The notes: generated by a model from the letters alone, not told the origin. Shown: positions 55,381-63,725, numbered from the stretch's first letter. The stretch: DNA of 64,000 bases from Atopobium sp. UBA1382 (GCA_002305805.1 DBQY01000021.1:1-64000), one strand, 5' to 3'. Numbers and translations are program-made.

Positions 55381-57965
55381 CCAAAGTCGATCGAGGGGGC
55401 AAAGGCCACCTGCATGCGAAGCTCTCGCAGCACGCTGACCTCCCCCGTTCCCACATTGCGTGCCAGAAGCGGATACCGCTCGCCCTCGCTTGGCGAGAAG
55501 CCCGGCCGCAGCGAGAGCCGTACGGTAAAGGTGCGCTCCGAGGCGTCCGCCGAGATGCGGTCCGCCACCACGCGCGCGACGTCCGTCACCGGCTCATGCG
55601 CGGCGGTGCCCACGAAGATGTCGTACTCGGCCGGCAGCGCCTTGCCGCCCACCGGCTCGTCCTGCAGAAGCTCCAGCGTGAAGAGCGAGTTGGTGATCGT
55701 GTCGAGCTTGGAGACGAGCGAGAGAGCAACGGGCACAGACTCCACGTAGCCCTTGCTCCCCGCGCGGCGGTTGCGGAAGCGCAGGACCGGCACGCACATC
55801 TCCTGCAGGGAGATGCCGCCGTGCACGTAGTTCTCGCCGCCGCCCGCCATGGCTATGCGCACGCACTCGCGGGGCATGAGGGCCTTGAGGTGCCCACCGG
55901 GAAGCGCCGCGGGAAGAAGGACCTCGGAGGTCGCGTCCTTCTCGGCCACAACGTAGCGCCTGCCCGCCTCCACGACCTCGCCGGACACGTCCTTGAGCGA
56001 GACGTGGTCGGCAGCAGCGAGCGGCTCGTCCGTGTAGAGGAAGCCATGGTCTGCCGTCACGAGCACGTCCGCGGCACGAAACTCGCGAACGATGAGCTTC
56101 ACGAGGCCAGAGATCTCCTCGACGGCGTCCGCACAGGCGTCAAAGACCTTGCGCTCGGTGGCCGCCTTGTCGCCGGTGGCGTCGATGGCGTTGTGGTAGA
56201 CGTAGACCACGTCCGCCTCCCCCACCAGCTCCTTGCGCTCCGCGCGCCCCATGCCGTTCACAAAGTCGTCGTACGTCACGGCGACACTCGAAGGGTGCGT
56301 ACGACGGATGACCTCCTGGCGCTTTGCGCAGGTCGTGGCCTCCATGCCGTCCACGAGCACGGAGAGTGCGATCCTACTGCCCGCCTGGCCCCGCTCGAGC
56401 GAGAAGGACCCGTGCGGCAGCAGCGCCGGCATGCCGCACTTGGTGATGGACGGCAGCGTCGCCTGCACGGATGACAGCTCGGCCGAGCCCTTGGTCTCCC
56501 GCTCGAGAACGTCCGCAAGCTCGGTCGCAACCTCATAGCGCAGCGCGTCCGAGACGATCACCCACGCCCGGCGCTTGCCCTGCACAAGACCGTCCACCTC
56601 GGACATGAAGAAGTCCTGCTGGCGCGCCACGCCTGAGACGTAGCCCTGGCTCGCAAGCTCCAGCTCCGCCGCCTTTGCCCAGCGCTCGGAGAGCGTGCGG
56701 AGATACCACCCCTTATAGAGGCTCTCCATCGCCGCACGCGCGGCGCGAAAGTCCTCGTCTAGCTCGTACTCCCCAGACCTTATGGCACCGGCAAAGGCCC
56801 GGTGGAACGCACGATACCAGGAGTCCATCTGGTACCACTCCTCCGCGTATGCCGCCCAGACGCGCTCAGCGGGCATGACGGCAAGCCCCTCCGGGTGCTC
56901 GCGCCAGAAGCGACGCATGCGAGCCGCCTGTACCACTCCCCCGTAGTAGCAGGAGAGCTCGCCGTACCAAGCCAGCCCGCGCCGCGCGCCGACCGCAGCA
57001 AGCACATCCTCGTTCGAGGAGGAGTCGCACACGGCCGAGAAGAGCCTGCGGAGAATGACGGCGTCCACGCACGGGAACACACCCATGGCAAGGAGCTCGG
57101 GAAGCGTCGCGTCCGCGAGACGGTCCTCCAGCCTGCATGCCGCCTCAACCTCCACGCAGGCATCGAGCAGCGAAGCGCGCCCGTCGGAGGCAAGCCACGC
57201 CCGGAACACCTCGTGGCAGAGGTCGGCATGGTCCGGCGAGCAACAGCGCTCGAACCCGGTGAGCACGCGCGAGGGCACCGTGCGGGAAAACGCGGAGAGC
57301 AGCGCGTGCTGCGCAAACGCGGTGACGTCGGTCACCTCGGCGGTAAAGCCCGTCCACGCGCGGACGGCCGCGCGGAAGGATTCCGCAACGCCCGCCGCCT
57401 CGAGCGGGGCGAGCGCCTCGAGGCCTCCCCGCTCGCGCGCGGCAATAAGGTAGCGAACAAGCACCGGCACGGGCTCCGCGGCATCCGCCCCAAGCTCGAC
57501 GGCCATGATCGCCAGCTCGAGCTCCTGCGGCACCGCAAAGGAGTCGCGCAGCGCCAGGAGCTTACGCAAGTTGGTCTTCTTGGAGAGCCACCGCTTGCGC
57601 GCCTTGAGCTCGGAGCGCATCTCCGGCGTGTCCGCCGCGCCAAGCTCCCGCAGCTGGATGGAGGCATAGTCTGCCGAGAAGGGCGTGGAGCGAACCTCCA
57701 CGTCCGCGAGCCAATCCCCCTCGAGGTGACGCTCGCGCGGCCGGTAGAGCAGGATGCGACGTCCCGTAAGGTCCTCGTTCAGCGCCTGCTTGAGCGAGAA
57801 GAGCTCGTTCTCGCGCTCCACCATGAACTCAATCCCCGGCAAATCAAGCTCCTCGACGCTCTCGGCGAACTCGCCGTCCGGGTCGCGCCACACGACCACG
57901 CGCCCGGCGTTGCCCGCCTCGTCAAAGAGCCGCATGAGCTCGGTTTGGATGTCTGTCTGCTTCAT
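55374..57965 (-). CDS. pglZ: BREX-1 PglZ, alkaline-phosphatase superfamily
   Basis: 863 residues, the usual PglZ type A length. N-terminal RVVVWRDPDGEF, then a helical part; the phosphatase-like domain has the metal residues in VIVSDALRYEVA (about residue 472), the conserved VYVYHNAIDATGDKAATE, and VTADHGFLYTDEPL (about residue 638). Core BREX component that contacts PglX; enzymatic role is not settled. 12 bases separate it from the pglX fragment and its stop overlaps the brxL start, so the trio is one unit. Confidence 0.93.
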   Translation of the reverse strand: MKQTDIQTELMRLFDEAGNAGRVVVWRDPDGEFAESVEELDLPGIEFMVERENELFSLKQALNEDLTGRRILLYRPRERHLEGDWLADVEVRSTPFSADYASIQLRELGAADTPEMRSELKARKRWLSKKTNLRKLLALRDSFAVPQELELAIMAVELGADAAEPVPVLVRYLIAARERGGLEALAPLEAAGVAESFRAAVRAWTGFTAEVTDVTAFAQHALLSAFSRTVPSRVLTGFERCCSPDHADLCHEVFRAWLASDGRASLLDACVEVEAACRLEDRLADATLPELLAMGVFPCVDAVILRRLFSAVCDSSSNEDVLAAVGARRGLAWYGELSCYYGGVVQAARMRRFWREHPEGLAVMPAERVWAAYAEEWYQMDSWYRAFHRAFAGAIRSGEYELDEDFRAARAAMESLYKGWYLRTLSERWAKAAELELASQGYVSGVARQQDFFMSEVDGLVQGKRRAWVIVSDALRYEVATELADVLERETKGSAELSSVQATLPSITKCGMPALLPHGSFSLERGQAGSRIALSVLVDGMEATTCAKRQEVIRRTHPSSVAVTYDDFVNGMGRAERKELVGEADVVYVYHNAIDATGDKAATERKVFDACADAVEEISGLVKLIVREFRAADVLVTADHGFLYTDEPLAAADHVSLKDVSGEVVEAGRRYVVAEKDATSEVLLPAALPGGHLKALMPRECVRIAMAGGGENYVHGGISLQEMCVPVLRFRNRRAGSKGYVESVPVALSLVSKLDTITNSLFTLELLQDEPVGGKALPAEYDIFVGTAAHEPVTDVARVVADRISADASERTFTVRLSLRPGFSPSEGERYPLLARNVGTGEVSVLRELRMQVAFAPSIDFGW

Positions 57966-57977
57966 CGTCCGCCAGTC

Positions 57978-58952
57978 CTACTTGATCTTTGCCAGCACGT
58001 CCTGGAACTTCGCATAGTTGACCTTGACGCCGTCATCGAGGTCGATGGCAATCATCTGATCGGCAAGGTGGTGCACCTTCTCCTCGTAGGTCGCAAGGTC
58101 GGCCGCCTGGTCGGCGACCTTCTTGCGCTCCTTGGTAAGAGCCGCCTTCTGACGTCCCTCGGATGCGGCAATCGAGTCGTCAAGATGTGCGAGCCTCGTG
58201 CGATAACGGTCCTGCTGCGGGTGAACGTAGTCCGTGCGAATGCGCGCGAGAAGATCAGGCTGGTAGCGATGCATGTAGACAAGCGCCTTGAAGCCGTTCT
58301 TCTTGCCTGAGTCAAAGAGCCAGTAGATGGGCCGCTTCTTGTACGTCTTGCAGTGGTCGGAGAAGAACTCCTTGAGGAAGTAGCTGCTGATGACGTCACG
58401 TGCGGTGCCCCTGGCCGCAGGGTCGAGCGCGTCGGCCACGAACTGCAGGTTCTCCTCGAGCGTCTCGTCACCGTAGGCCACGCGCACAAACTCGACGAAG
58501 CGCGCCACCGCATCGTCCTCGAAGTACTCGTCGTCTGTGATGGGGATGACGTTGTCGGCGTCCGGCATGAGGGTCACGCGCTCGGGATCGGGCATCTTGG
58601 CGAGGTAGTCCTCAACCGTGTCACCTTGGTTGGCGAGCACGAGTCCGTCCACGTCGAGCGAGTAGCGCCCGAGCATGCATCCCACGGCATAGCTTATGAG
58701 GGAGACGATCTCGTCTCGCTTGGTGCGGACGTACTTGTTGCCCTTGAAGGACTCTGGAATCTCCTCCGCCGCATCGAAGATGCGTGCCACCGAGACGTAC
58801 TTGTCCTCAACCTCGATGGGCACCTCCCCCACCATGTCGTAGATCTCGGCGAAGATGCGGTTGAGCTCCTCCTCGTTGGCCTTGAGCTGGTCAAAACGGG
58901 CGTTGACCTCAGCTTTCTCAGCCTCGTACTTGTCACGTATGAGCGTTGCCAT
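57978..58952 (-). CDS. C-terminal domain of BREX PglX as a separate protein
   Basis: 324 residues equal to the final quarter of a normal (about 1200-residue) PglX: NEEELNRIFAEIYDMVG, EVEDKYVSVA, SLISYAVGCMLGRYSLDVDG, VIPITDDEYFEDDAVARFVEF, IYWLFDSGKKNGFKAL, the coiled coil and the terminus KVNYAKFQDVLAKIK. The N6-adenine methyltransferase domain (with NPPY) is missing. It is not simply broken: it starts at ATG 58952, with AGGAGA overlapping the previous gene's stop. It may keep the PglX role of contacting PglZ or DNA without methylation. Confidence 0.9.
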   Translation of the reverse strand: MATLIRDKYEAEKAEVNARFDQLKANEEELNRIFAEIYDMVGEVPIEVEDKYVSVARIFDAAEEIPESFKGNKYVRTKRDEIVSLISYAVGCMLGRYSLDVDGLVLANQGDTVEDYLAKMPDPERVTLMPDADNVIPITDDEYFEDDAVARFVEFVRVAYGDETLEENLQFVADALDPAARGTARDVISSYFLKEFFSDHCKTYKKRPIYWLFDSGKKNGFKALVYMHRYQPDLLARIRTDYVHPQQDRYRTRLAHLDDSIAASEGRQKAALTKERKKVADQAADLATYEEKVHHLADQMIAIDLDDGVKVNYAKFQDVLAKIK

Positions 58953-58960
58953 GGGTTCTC

Positions 58961-61900
58961 CTAGCAGTTTGTTTTTGCGCTTTGATCTGAAAGATCAACG
59001 CTCGGCTGTTCGCGTACATTGAGCAAGTTCGGGCAGTCTTGGGCGCCGATTACGGGCTCATCAACATCACCCAAGAAGGCGTCCGCATCAAAATTGCGCG
59101 TCCTGAAGAACATGATGTCGAACGAATCTTCTGACATGAGAAATTGGTCACGAATATCCCAGATCAGTCGTGCCACGAGGCTGAAGAACTGCGGTATACC
59201 TTTCTCAAGTCGTGGGTCGAAATAAACCTGATAGCAGTTTTCTGTGCCCCTCCAAGAGAATGCGCCAAGACATCCGATGAGGTAGCAGAGTGTGATGCCG
59301 GTAAGGTCGCCTTCGGGAAGCGCCTGCTCGATTCCGCTCGCAATTCTACTGCGTGGAACAAACAGCAGTTCGTCCTTCTCGATTTCTGTTAGCACAACCC
59401 CGAAGGTATTGCCCGTTTCGTTCATCAAGGTGTTGAGTGCATCATCGCTGAGGTTTTCAGCTTGGGAAGCGTTAACGTTGACGTTGGTAATCGTATGGTG
59501 CCTGCCGTCCCACGCAATGTCTTCCGAATCGAAGAAGAACGTTCTTTGAGCCAAAAGATTACATATTACCGTGGGCGAATCGTACTGATCGGGGGTGATT
59601 TGACCCGCAAGAATCTTTCGAGCGCGCGCGCTCATTGAAGACGGTTGTTCAGCAGGCTCGAGCCTTCCTTCGAGCTCCTCTGCTTGGTCGTCGTCCTCGG
59701 TCACAACGTGACTTTGAAGCTCTGAATCACTCTGGCTCGCGAAGTGGTTGATAGCGTCCCGAATGATTCCGCTTACATCAACTTCAATCACTGTTTCGTT
59801 TTTCTTTTCTGTGCCGTATTCGTCGAAGCCAAGCAAAACAAGGGCATGCGAAATCCTCTCAAGTAGTCCTCGCTGCCTCGGTGAGGGAACGCACAGCTTT
59901 TCGAGCTCTTCGGCGGAGAGGGCGGAGTCGTAGAACATATCGCTGGAGATAATAAACTTGTCGCCGATTTCTTCCAGCATGCTTTTGCAGGTAAATCGAT
60001 TGAGAATCTCTTGCGAACGGTCAACGCGCGCCCATTCTTCTATAACATCGATGAGGCGAACGGCGATGGGAACGCAGGCGTCAAAAAACTGCGACAGAGC
60101 GATTATCCCAGAGATGTTCCGCGCCCGACTTCCCACCGCGGGATTGAGAGCCTCGCAGAAACGCGCTCCGGCGCCCAATACCGAATTCCTTAAGTAAGCC
60201 AGTTGATCCATTACGGGCATGAAGACTTCACGATACGAAAATGAAAAGTCATTCGAGCGGGCAAGGAATCTCTCCTCCAGCTGATCGAGACAGGTTGGCA
60301 CCGTGGATCCGCTAGCCTCTACCGTACGCGCCAAATTGTCAACAAAGGTTCGAGCCTGCTCGTACGTAACGTCTCCTGGGTCATAGAACGTGACGCGGGC
60401 GTAATCCTGCCCGATGAGCGAGTAGGGGTAGATGTAAAACTCCGAGCACTCCTCATCGGCTGTTGGAACCTGCACAACGGCACAACGACAATTTCGGGCC
60501 TGGACCTCGTGCATCTCAAGAGTAAAGTCGGAACGGCAGCTTCGCGCTTCATAATTGAGCGACCATAGGGCTGGATCCACGCCGATTTTCTGCATATTAG
60601 AGGCGTAATCGTCGGGAACCGGCGCATCGCCGTACAGGATCGCGATGTTCGAATCCACCCCCTCGCCAGCATGCTCCTCCGGCACCAGGACGAATGCGCG
60701 GCCGCTGGTATCTTTCTCGCTTACCCAGCCGTCGGGAATGGCGAGGGAAAAGGTGCTGCCCTGGGCGCGCGGTGCGTCCGCGCGAACGGAGTACTTCGAT
60801 TTCGCGTTGAAGACCGGGGCGTCCTCCGCGGGCGGAAACATCATGGTCGCGCCCTCGAACTTCTTGTAAAACGCCTCTGTCTGCTCGAGGAGGTCTATGT
60901 CGGTCTTCGCAGACGTGGGTTGCTGCGACTTCTTCTTCGCAGCCGTCTTGCGCTTCTGCTGCTTTGCGGGTGCGGCCGCCTCCTTGGAAGCCGCGTCAGC
61001 CACCGCCGACTCCGCCGGAGCCAGCACTTCAGGCGCAACATCCCCGATGACCTTCATGAACGCATCAGGATGTGCGCGAAATGCCTTTCTGGCCTCGCCG
61101 ATGTGGGCAAGATTGCTCACGAGCCTCCGGACCTCAGAGCCGCCGAGCATCGAGGCAAGCCACATGCCGTCTTCGCTCTCGAGCTGCTTGTTCGCGGCCT
61201 CCATCGCACAGCCGGCTGCGTGCACCCGCTCGTCGTCCGCAAGGAGCCAGTCAATCGGGTCGGCCGCGCATCGCAGTGCCTCGATCTGCGTGTCGCTCAG
61301 CGGCTCCAGGCTGGCAAGTGCGCTCTGGGCCTTCTCGTAGAGACCGCCAAGCTCAAGGTATGCTTGCACGGTGCGAAGGAGGCGCATGGCAGCGTCGGAC
61401 TTGTCATTGGCAGCGAGCTCAAGTCGCCAGCGCTTCTGAATGTCCGCGACAATTGGATCCAGGTAGGCCTCGATCGAACCGCGAATCTTGGGACCCACCC
61501 CGGGCAGGTCGCCCTTCTCAGGCGAGCTTAGGCGCTCGTAAAGGTCGGCGAGCGTGGTGACGCCCGCATCCTGCAGCCTCTTGATCTGCACGCCCGTACC
61601 CTGCTTGCCAAGCTCGTCAATGGGGATCAGCGCAAGCTGCGCGAGGACGTCGCTCTCCCTCATTTCATCTATCGCGGAGGGAATCCCGTTCTTGACGTCC
61701 CCTTGGGCAGCGGCGATGGAGGCGGGGACATCAGCAATGCCCTGGAAGCAATCGAGCGCCTGCTGCGCCTCTTCGGACGAGAAGAGCCTGCTGTCGTCAC
61801 CTCCCAACTTGAAGTCGCCAATCTCCTTCTGCAGGCATCCAAGAATATTGTCTCGGTCTTCCTCGTCATGCCGGAAGCAATAGACGAGCGCCTCCTTCGA

Positions 61901-62539
61901 AGAGAAGCGTTCCGCGCTGAACGTTGGCCAGTAGTCCATGTGGGAGACGATGTGTGCAACATCCATCTTCTGCAGCTTGTCGAGGGCGTCGAACGCAGCC
62001 TGCTTGGTCGTGGAGCTCATGAAGAGTCGCGCCAGCCCTCCCTGCAGAGCGGGCTCAGCAGCCTCGATGGCCTCAGCGACAACGAGACGCATGGCTTTCC
62101 ACTCAGGGAGGGGCTTCTCGATTATCTCCCCGTGGAGCCACTTCTTATAGCCCACGAACACAAGGTCCTCAAAAGCATCGTCATACTCGTCGATACAAGC
62201 AAGATCAAGAGCACGCTTGTAGCATTCCTGAGCGTCATACGTCCCGGAGCGCGTTTGAACTGTCGCACCTTCACCCGACTTAGCCGCGAGATACAGGTTG
62301 GACTTCGTGCCGCCCCTTTTTCCGCCGGCGAGGGTACGGTACTTGCCTGGGCCCACGCGAACGAGCTTGATGCTCTTGGCAAGCGCGTTGCCGCTCTGGT
62401 CTAGCAGCTGGCCATAGAGCTCGGCAATCTCCTTGGCATACCTCTCCTGCTCTTCAATGATTGCGTCGATCGTCTTCAGCGCCTCCTGAGCGGCGCTGAT
62501 AATCTGCTGTGCCTCAAAGCTTGAGAATGAGCTGGACAT
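58961..62539 (-). CDS. 1192-residue protein with helix-hairpin-helix motif, unknown, in a BREX-derived locus
   Basis: Not recognised. The N-terminus (first 55 residues) is coiled-coil-like. A HhH-type DNA-contact motif GDLPGVGPKIRGSIEAYL sits at about residues 338-356, preceded by LQDAGVTTLADLYERL. A Lys/Ala-rich linker (about 520-545, KKRKTAAKKKSQQP) separates this from a globular C-terminal half that includes a region like secreted/lipid-domain families (SKYSVRADAPRAQGSTFSLAIPDG, quoted as SKYSVRADAP and STFSLAIPDG). No methyltransferase, nuclease or Walker motif was found. AAGGAGG precedes the ATG at 62539. Base composition falls from the N-terminal to the C-terminal half. Confidence 0.8.
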   Translation of the reverse strand: MSSSFSSFEAQQIISAAQEALKTIDAIIEEQERYAKEIAELYGQLLDQSGNALAKSIKLVRVGPGKYRTLAGGKRGGTKSNLYLAAKSGEGATVQTRSGTYDAQECYKRALDLACIDEYDDAFEDLVFVGYKKWLHGEIIEKPLPEWKAMRLVVAEAIEAAEPALQGGLARLFMSSTTKQAAFDALDKLQKMDVAHIVSHMDYWPTFSAERFSSKEALVYCFRHDEEDRDNILGCLQKEIGDFKLGGDDSRLFSSEEAQQALDCFQGIADVPASIAAAQGDVKNGIPSAIDEMRESDVLAQLALIPIDELGKQGTGVQIKRLQDAGVTTLADLYERLSSPEKGDLPGVGPKIRGSIEAYLDPIVADIQKRWRLELAANDKSDAAMRLLRTVQAYLELGGLYEKAQSALASLEPLSDTQIEALRCAADPIDWLLADDERVHAAGCAMEAANKQLESEDGMWLASMLGGSEVRRLVSNLAHIGEARKAFRAHPDAFMKVIGDVAPEVLAPAESAVADAASKEAAAPAKQQKRKTAAKKKSQQPTSAKTDIDLLEQTEAFYKKFEGATMMFPPAEDAPVFNAKSKYSVRADAPRAQGSTFSLAIPDGWVSEKDTSGRAFVLVPEEHAGEGVDSNIAILYGDAPVPDDYASNMQKIGVDPALWSLNYEARSCRSDFTLEMHEVQARNCRCAVVQVPTADEECSEFYIYPYSLIGQDYARVTFYDPGDVTYEQARTFVDNLARTVEASGSTVPTCLDQLEERFLARSNDFSFSYREVFMPVMDQLAYLRNSVLGAGARFCEALNPAVGSRARNISGIIALSQFFDACVPIAVRLIDVIEEWARVDRSQEILNRFTCKSMLEEIGDKFIISSDMFYDSALSAEELEKLCVPSPRQRGLLERISHALVLLGFDEYGTEKKNETVIEVDVSGIIRDAINHFASQSDSELQSHVVTEDDDQAEELEGRLEPAEQPSSMSARARKILAGQITPDQYDSPTVICNLLAQRTFFFDSEDIAWDGRHHTITNVNVNASQAENLSDDALNTLMNETGNTFGVVLTEIEKDELLFVPRSRIASGIEQALPEGDLTGITLCYLIGCLGAFSWRGTENCYQVYFDPRLEKGIPQFFSLVARLIWDIRDQFLMSEDSFDIMFFRTRNFDADAFLGDVDEPVIGAQDCPNLLNVREQPSVDLSDQSAKTNC

Positions 62540-62549
62540 TGGGACCTCC

Positions 62550-62627
62550 TTAAAGCTTTATTCCGCCGACCAGGACGATAAGCTCGCGCGTCTTGAGGCG
62601 ACGCGCCGCTGCTGCGTTCGATTCCAC
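62550..62627 (-). CDS. possible 25-residue leader peptide before the HhH gene
   Basis: GTG at 62627 with GGGAGG upstream opens a 25-codon frame (VESNAAAARRLKTRELIVLV, then GGIKL) whose TAA overlaps the AAGGAGG ribosome site of the large gene. The arrangement suggests translational coupling. It may be a real short peptide, a remnant or chance. Confidence 0.35.
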   Translation of the reverse strand: MESNAAAARRLKTRELIVLVGGIKL

Positions 62628-62668
62628 CTATGCCGCCTCCCTGTATGTAGAACATGTGTTTGCCTCTA

Positions 62669-62701
62669 TTGTGACGAACTTGTGTTCTGGTTCGCATACA
62701 A
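62669..62701. promoter_or_regulatory. inverted repeat between the HhH gene and DUF3800
   Basis: TTGTGACGAAC (62669-62679) and GTTCGCATACAA (62690-62701) are imperfect inverted repeats about 10 bases apart, in the region that must hold divergent promoters of the island. The TACAAT in the right arm resembles a -10 box. Candidate operator. Confidence 0.4.
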
Positions 62702-62716
62702 TTGATTCAGCACTTC

Positions 62717-62797
62717 GGCTTGTGGTATAAGAGAAATGGCTTTCCACACAAGGAGGGCTGTCTCTTAGCCGGGGGGTGTCCCTCGGCATTTTTATTA
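62717..62797 (+). ncRNA. structured RNA-like element, copy 1 (upstream of DUF3800)
   Basis: Begins with TTGTGGTATAAGAGAAATGG (62720-62739), repeated exactly at 63605. Predicted stems: CTTGTG/CACAAG (62719-62724 with 62747-62752), GGCT/AGCC (62756-62759 with 62767-62770), and GCCGGGGG/CCCTCGGC (62768-62775 with 62780-62787, one G-U), the last followed by ATTTTTATT, a possible terminator. The second and third stems share bases and compete. Ends 17 bases before the DUF3800 start. Confidence 0.6.
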
Positions 62798-62813
62798 CGG
62801 AAGGGGCGGCCTG

Positions 62814-63485
62814 ATGCGGGAGCTTTTTATCTTCGTAGACGAATCGGGAGACATCGGCGGCTGCTCCGCCTTCTATCTGGTCGCACTCGTATTCCACGAC
62901 CAAGACAAGAATTTTAGCGAAGGCGTTGAGAAGTACGTGCACAGCCTTTCGGATTCTGGGCTCGACGCTATACCATTCCACTTCGCGCCGGTCATGCGCG
63001 GGCATGATCAATACGAAGCAATGACGCTCGATGCCCGAAAAAGCTACTTCTCCCACTTCCGCATCTTCGCCGAGCGGGCCCCCTACCACTACCATGTCTT
63101 GTTCTACGAGAAGAGTCAATTTCCAAGTGTGTACAAACTTGCCGAGCGTATCGAAAGGGATCTCGAGGGGTTCATTAACTCCAAGCTTGGGTTCTTCCAA
63201 AGCTTTGACCACGTGATAATCTACTACGACAACGGACAGCCAATTGTTAAGCATGCTGTCCATCAGGCGATTAGAAACTGCCTCTCCAAGCATGCAGCAA
63301 TCTATCGAAACGCCAGACCAAGCGACTACCACCTCTTTCAGGCAGCCGACTATGTCTGCGGAATCGAGCTTGCCGCCCTGCGATATGAGCGGCACGCTGA
63401 CAATCCAACAGACCGTCGCTATTTCGGTGACAAGCGAAGCTTTACAAGGAACTATCTGAGGAGGACACGCGAGAAACTTCTGTAG
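62814..63485 (+). CDS. DUF3800 protein
   Basis: 223 residues. DESGD motif at residues 9-13 within MRELFIFVDESGD, then the conserved middle part HVIIYYDNGQ and the C-terminal QAADYVCGIE that define DUF3800. The family is widespread, is suspected to be an RNase H-like or nuclease-type enzyme, and is often found with phage, mobile and defence genes; activity not established. GGAAGGGG precedes the ATG by seven bases. Lower GC than the chromosome genes. Divergent from the BREX-derived operon. Confidence 0.9.
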   Translation: MRELFIFVDESGDIGGCSAFYLVALVFHDQDKNFSEGVEKYVHSLSDSGLDAIPFHFAPVMRGHDQYEAMTLDARKSYFSHFRIFAERAPYHYHVLFYEKSQFPSVYKLAERIERDLEGFINSKLGFFQSFDHVIIYYDNGQPIVKHAVHQAIRNCLSKHAAIYRNARPSDYHLFQAADYVCGIELAALRYERHADNPTDRRYFGDKRSFTRNYLRRTREKLL

Positions 63486-63510
63486 AGAACAGCAGTCACC
63501 CATCGAACCT

Positions 63511-63589
63511 TGATCTGTGATATGAGGGGGAAGTTCTTCCGCACAATGAGGACCTCCGAAAGCCGGGCGGATTCCCTCGGCATCTGTCG
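63511..63589 (+). ncRNA. structured RNA-like element, copy 2 (degenerate, after DUF3800)
   Basis: Same layout as copy 1: TGTG/CGCA (63516-63519 with 63540-63543), a GAGGACCTC hairpin where GGCT/AGCC would be, and GCCGGG...CCCTCGGC (63562-63581). CCCTCGGCAT is identical to copy 1. The exact 20-mer is lost (TCTGTGATATGAGGGGGAAG). Confidence 0.45.
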
Positions 63590-63597
63590 GGCAAACT

Positions 63598-63672
63598 CTT
63601 CCATTTGTGGTATAAGAGAAATGGTCGTCTCGCAAGGGAGGGCTATCAAGGGCCGGGGGGTTCCCCCCGGTG
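63598..63672 (+). ncRNA. structured RNA-like element, copy 3 (after DUF3800)
   Basis: Contains the same TTGTGGTATAAGAGAAATGG (63605-63624). Stems: TTTGTG/CGCAAG (63604-63609 with 63631-63636), GGCT/GGCC (63641-63644 with 63651-63654), CCGGGGGG/CCCCCCGG (63653-63660 with 63663-63670). Compared with copy 1, the base changes keep each pair (G-C to G-U or C-G to U-G), as expected of conserved RNA. No T-run follows. Confidence 0.6.
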
Positions 63673-63725
63673 CAATGGATTTCCTCACAATGAGATCCGC
63701 TAAGGGCCAGAAGATGCCCCCATCG
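63672..63725 (+). ncRNA. structured RNA-like element, copy 4 (partial)
   Basis: TTCCTCACAATGAGATCC and TAAGGGCC align with copy 2 (TTCCGCACAATGAGGACC, then GAAAGCC). GGGC/GCCC (63704-63707 with 63716-63719) forms the terminal stem. The 5' half is missing. Confidence 0.35.

Noticed and set aside
58961-62539. Methyltransferase or helicase in the large HhH protein
   Set aside because: No NPPY/DPPY, FxGxG or Walker motifs seen, so it was not called a PglX or BrxC substitute on catalytic grounds.
55380-62539. Frameshift explaining a split PglX
   Set aside because: The region upstream of the PglX fragment, in all frames, is occupied by the HhH protein and does not encode the missing PglX methyltransferase part, so a simple frameshift is excluded.
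62717-63725. CRISPR array
   Set aside because: Repeats are few, unequal and unevenly spaced, with a gene between, and show compensatory changes rather than identical direct repeats and spacers.
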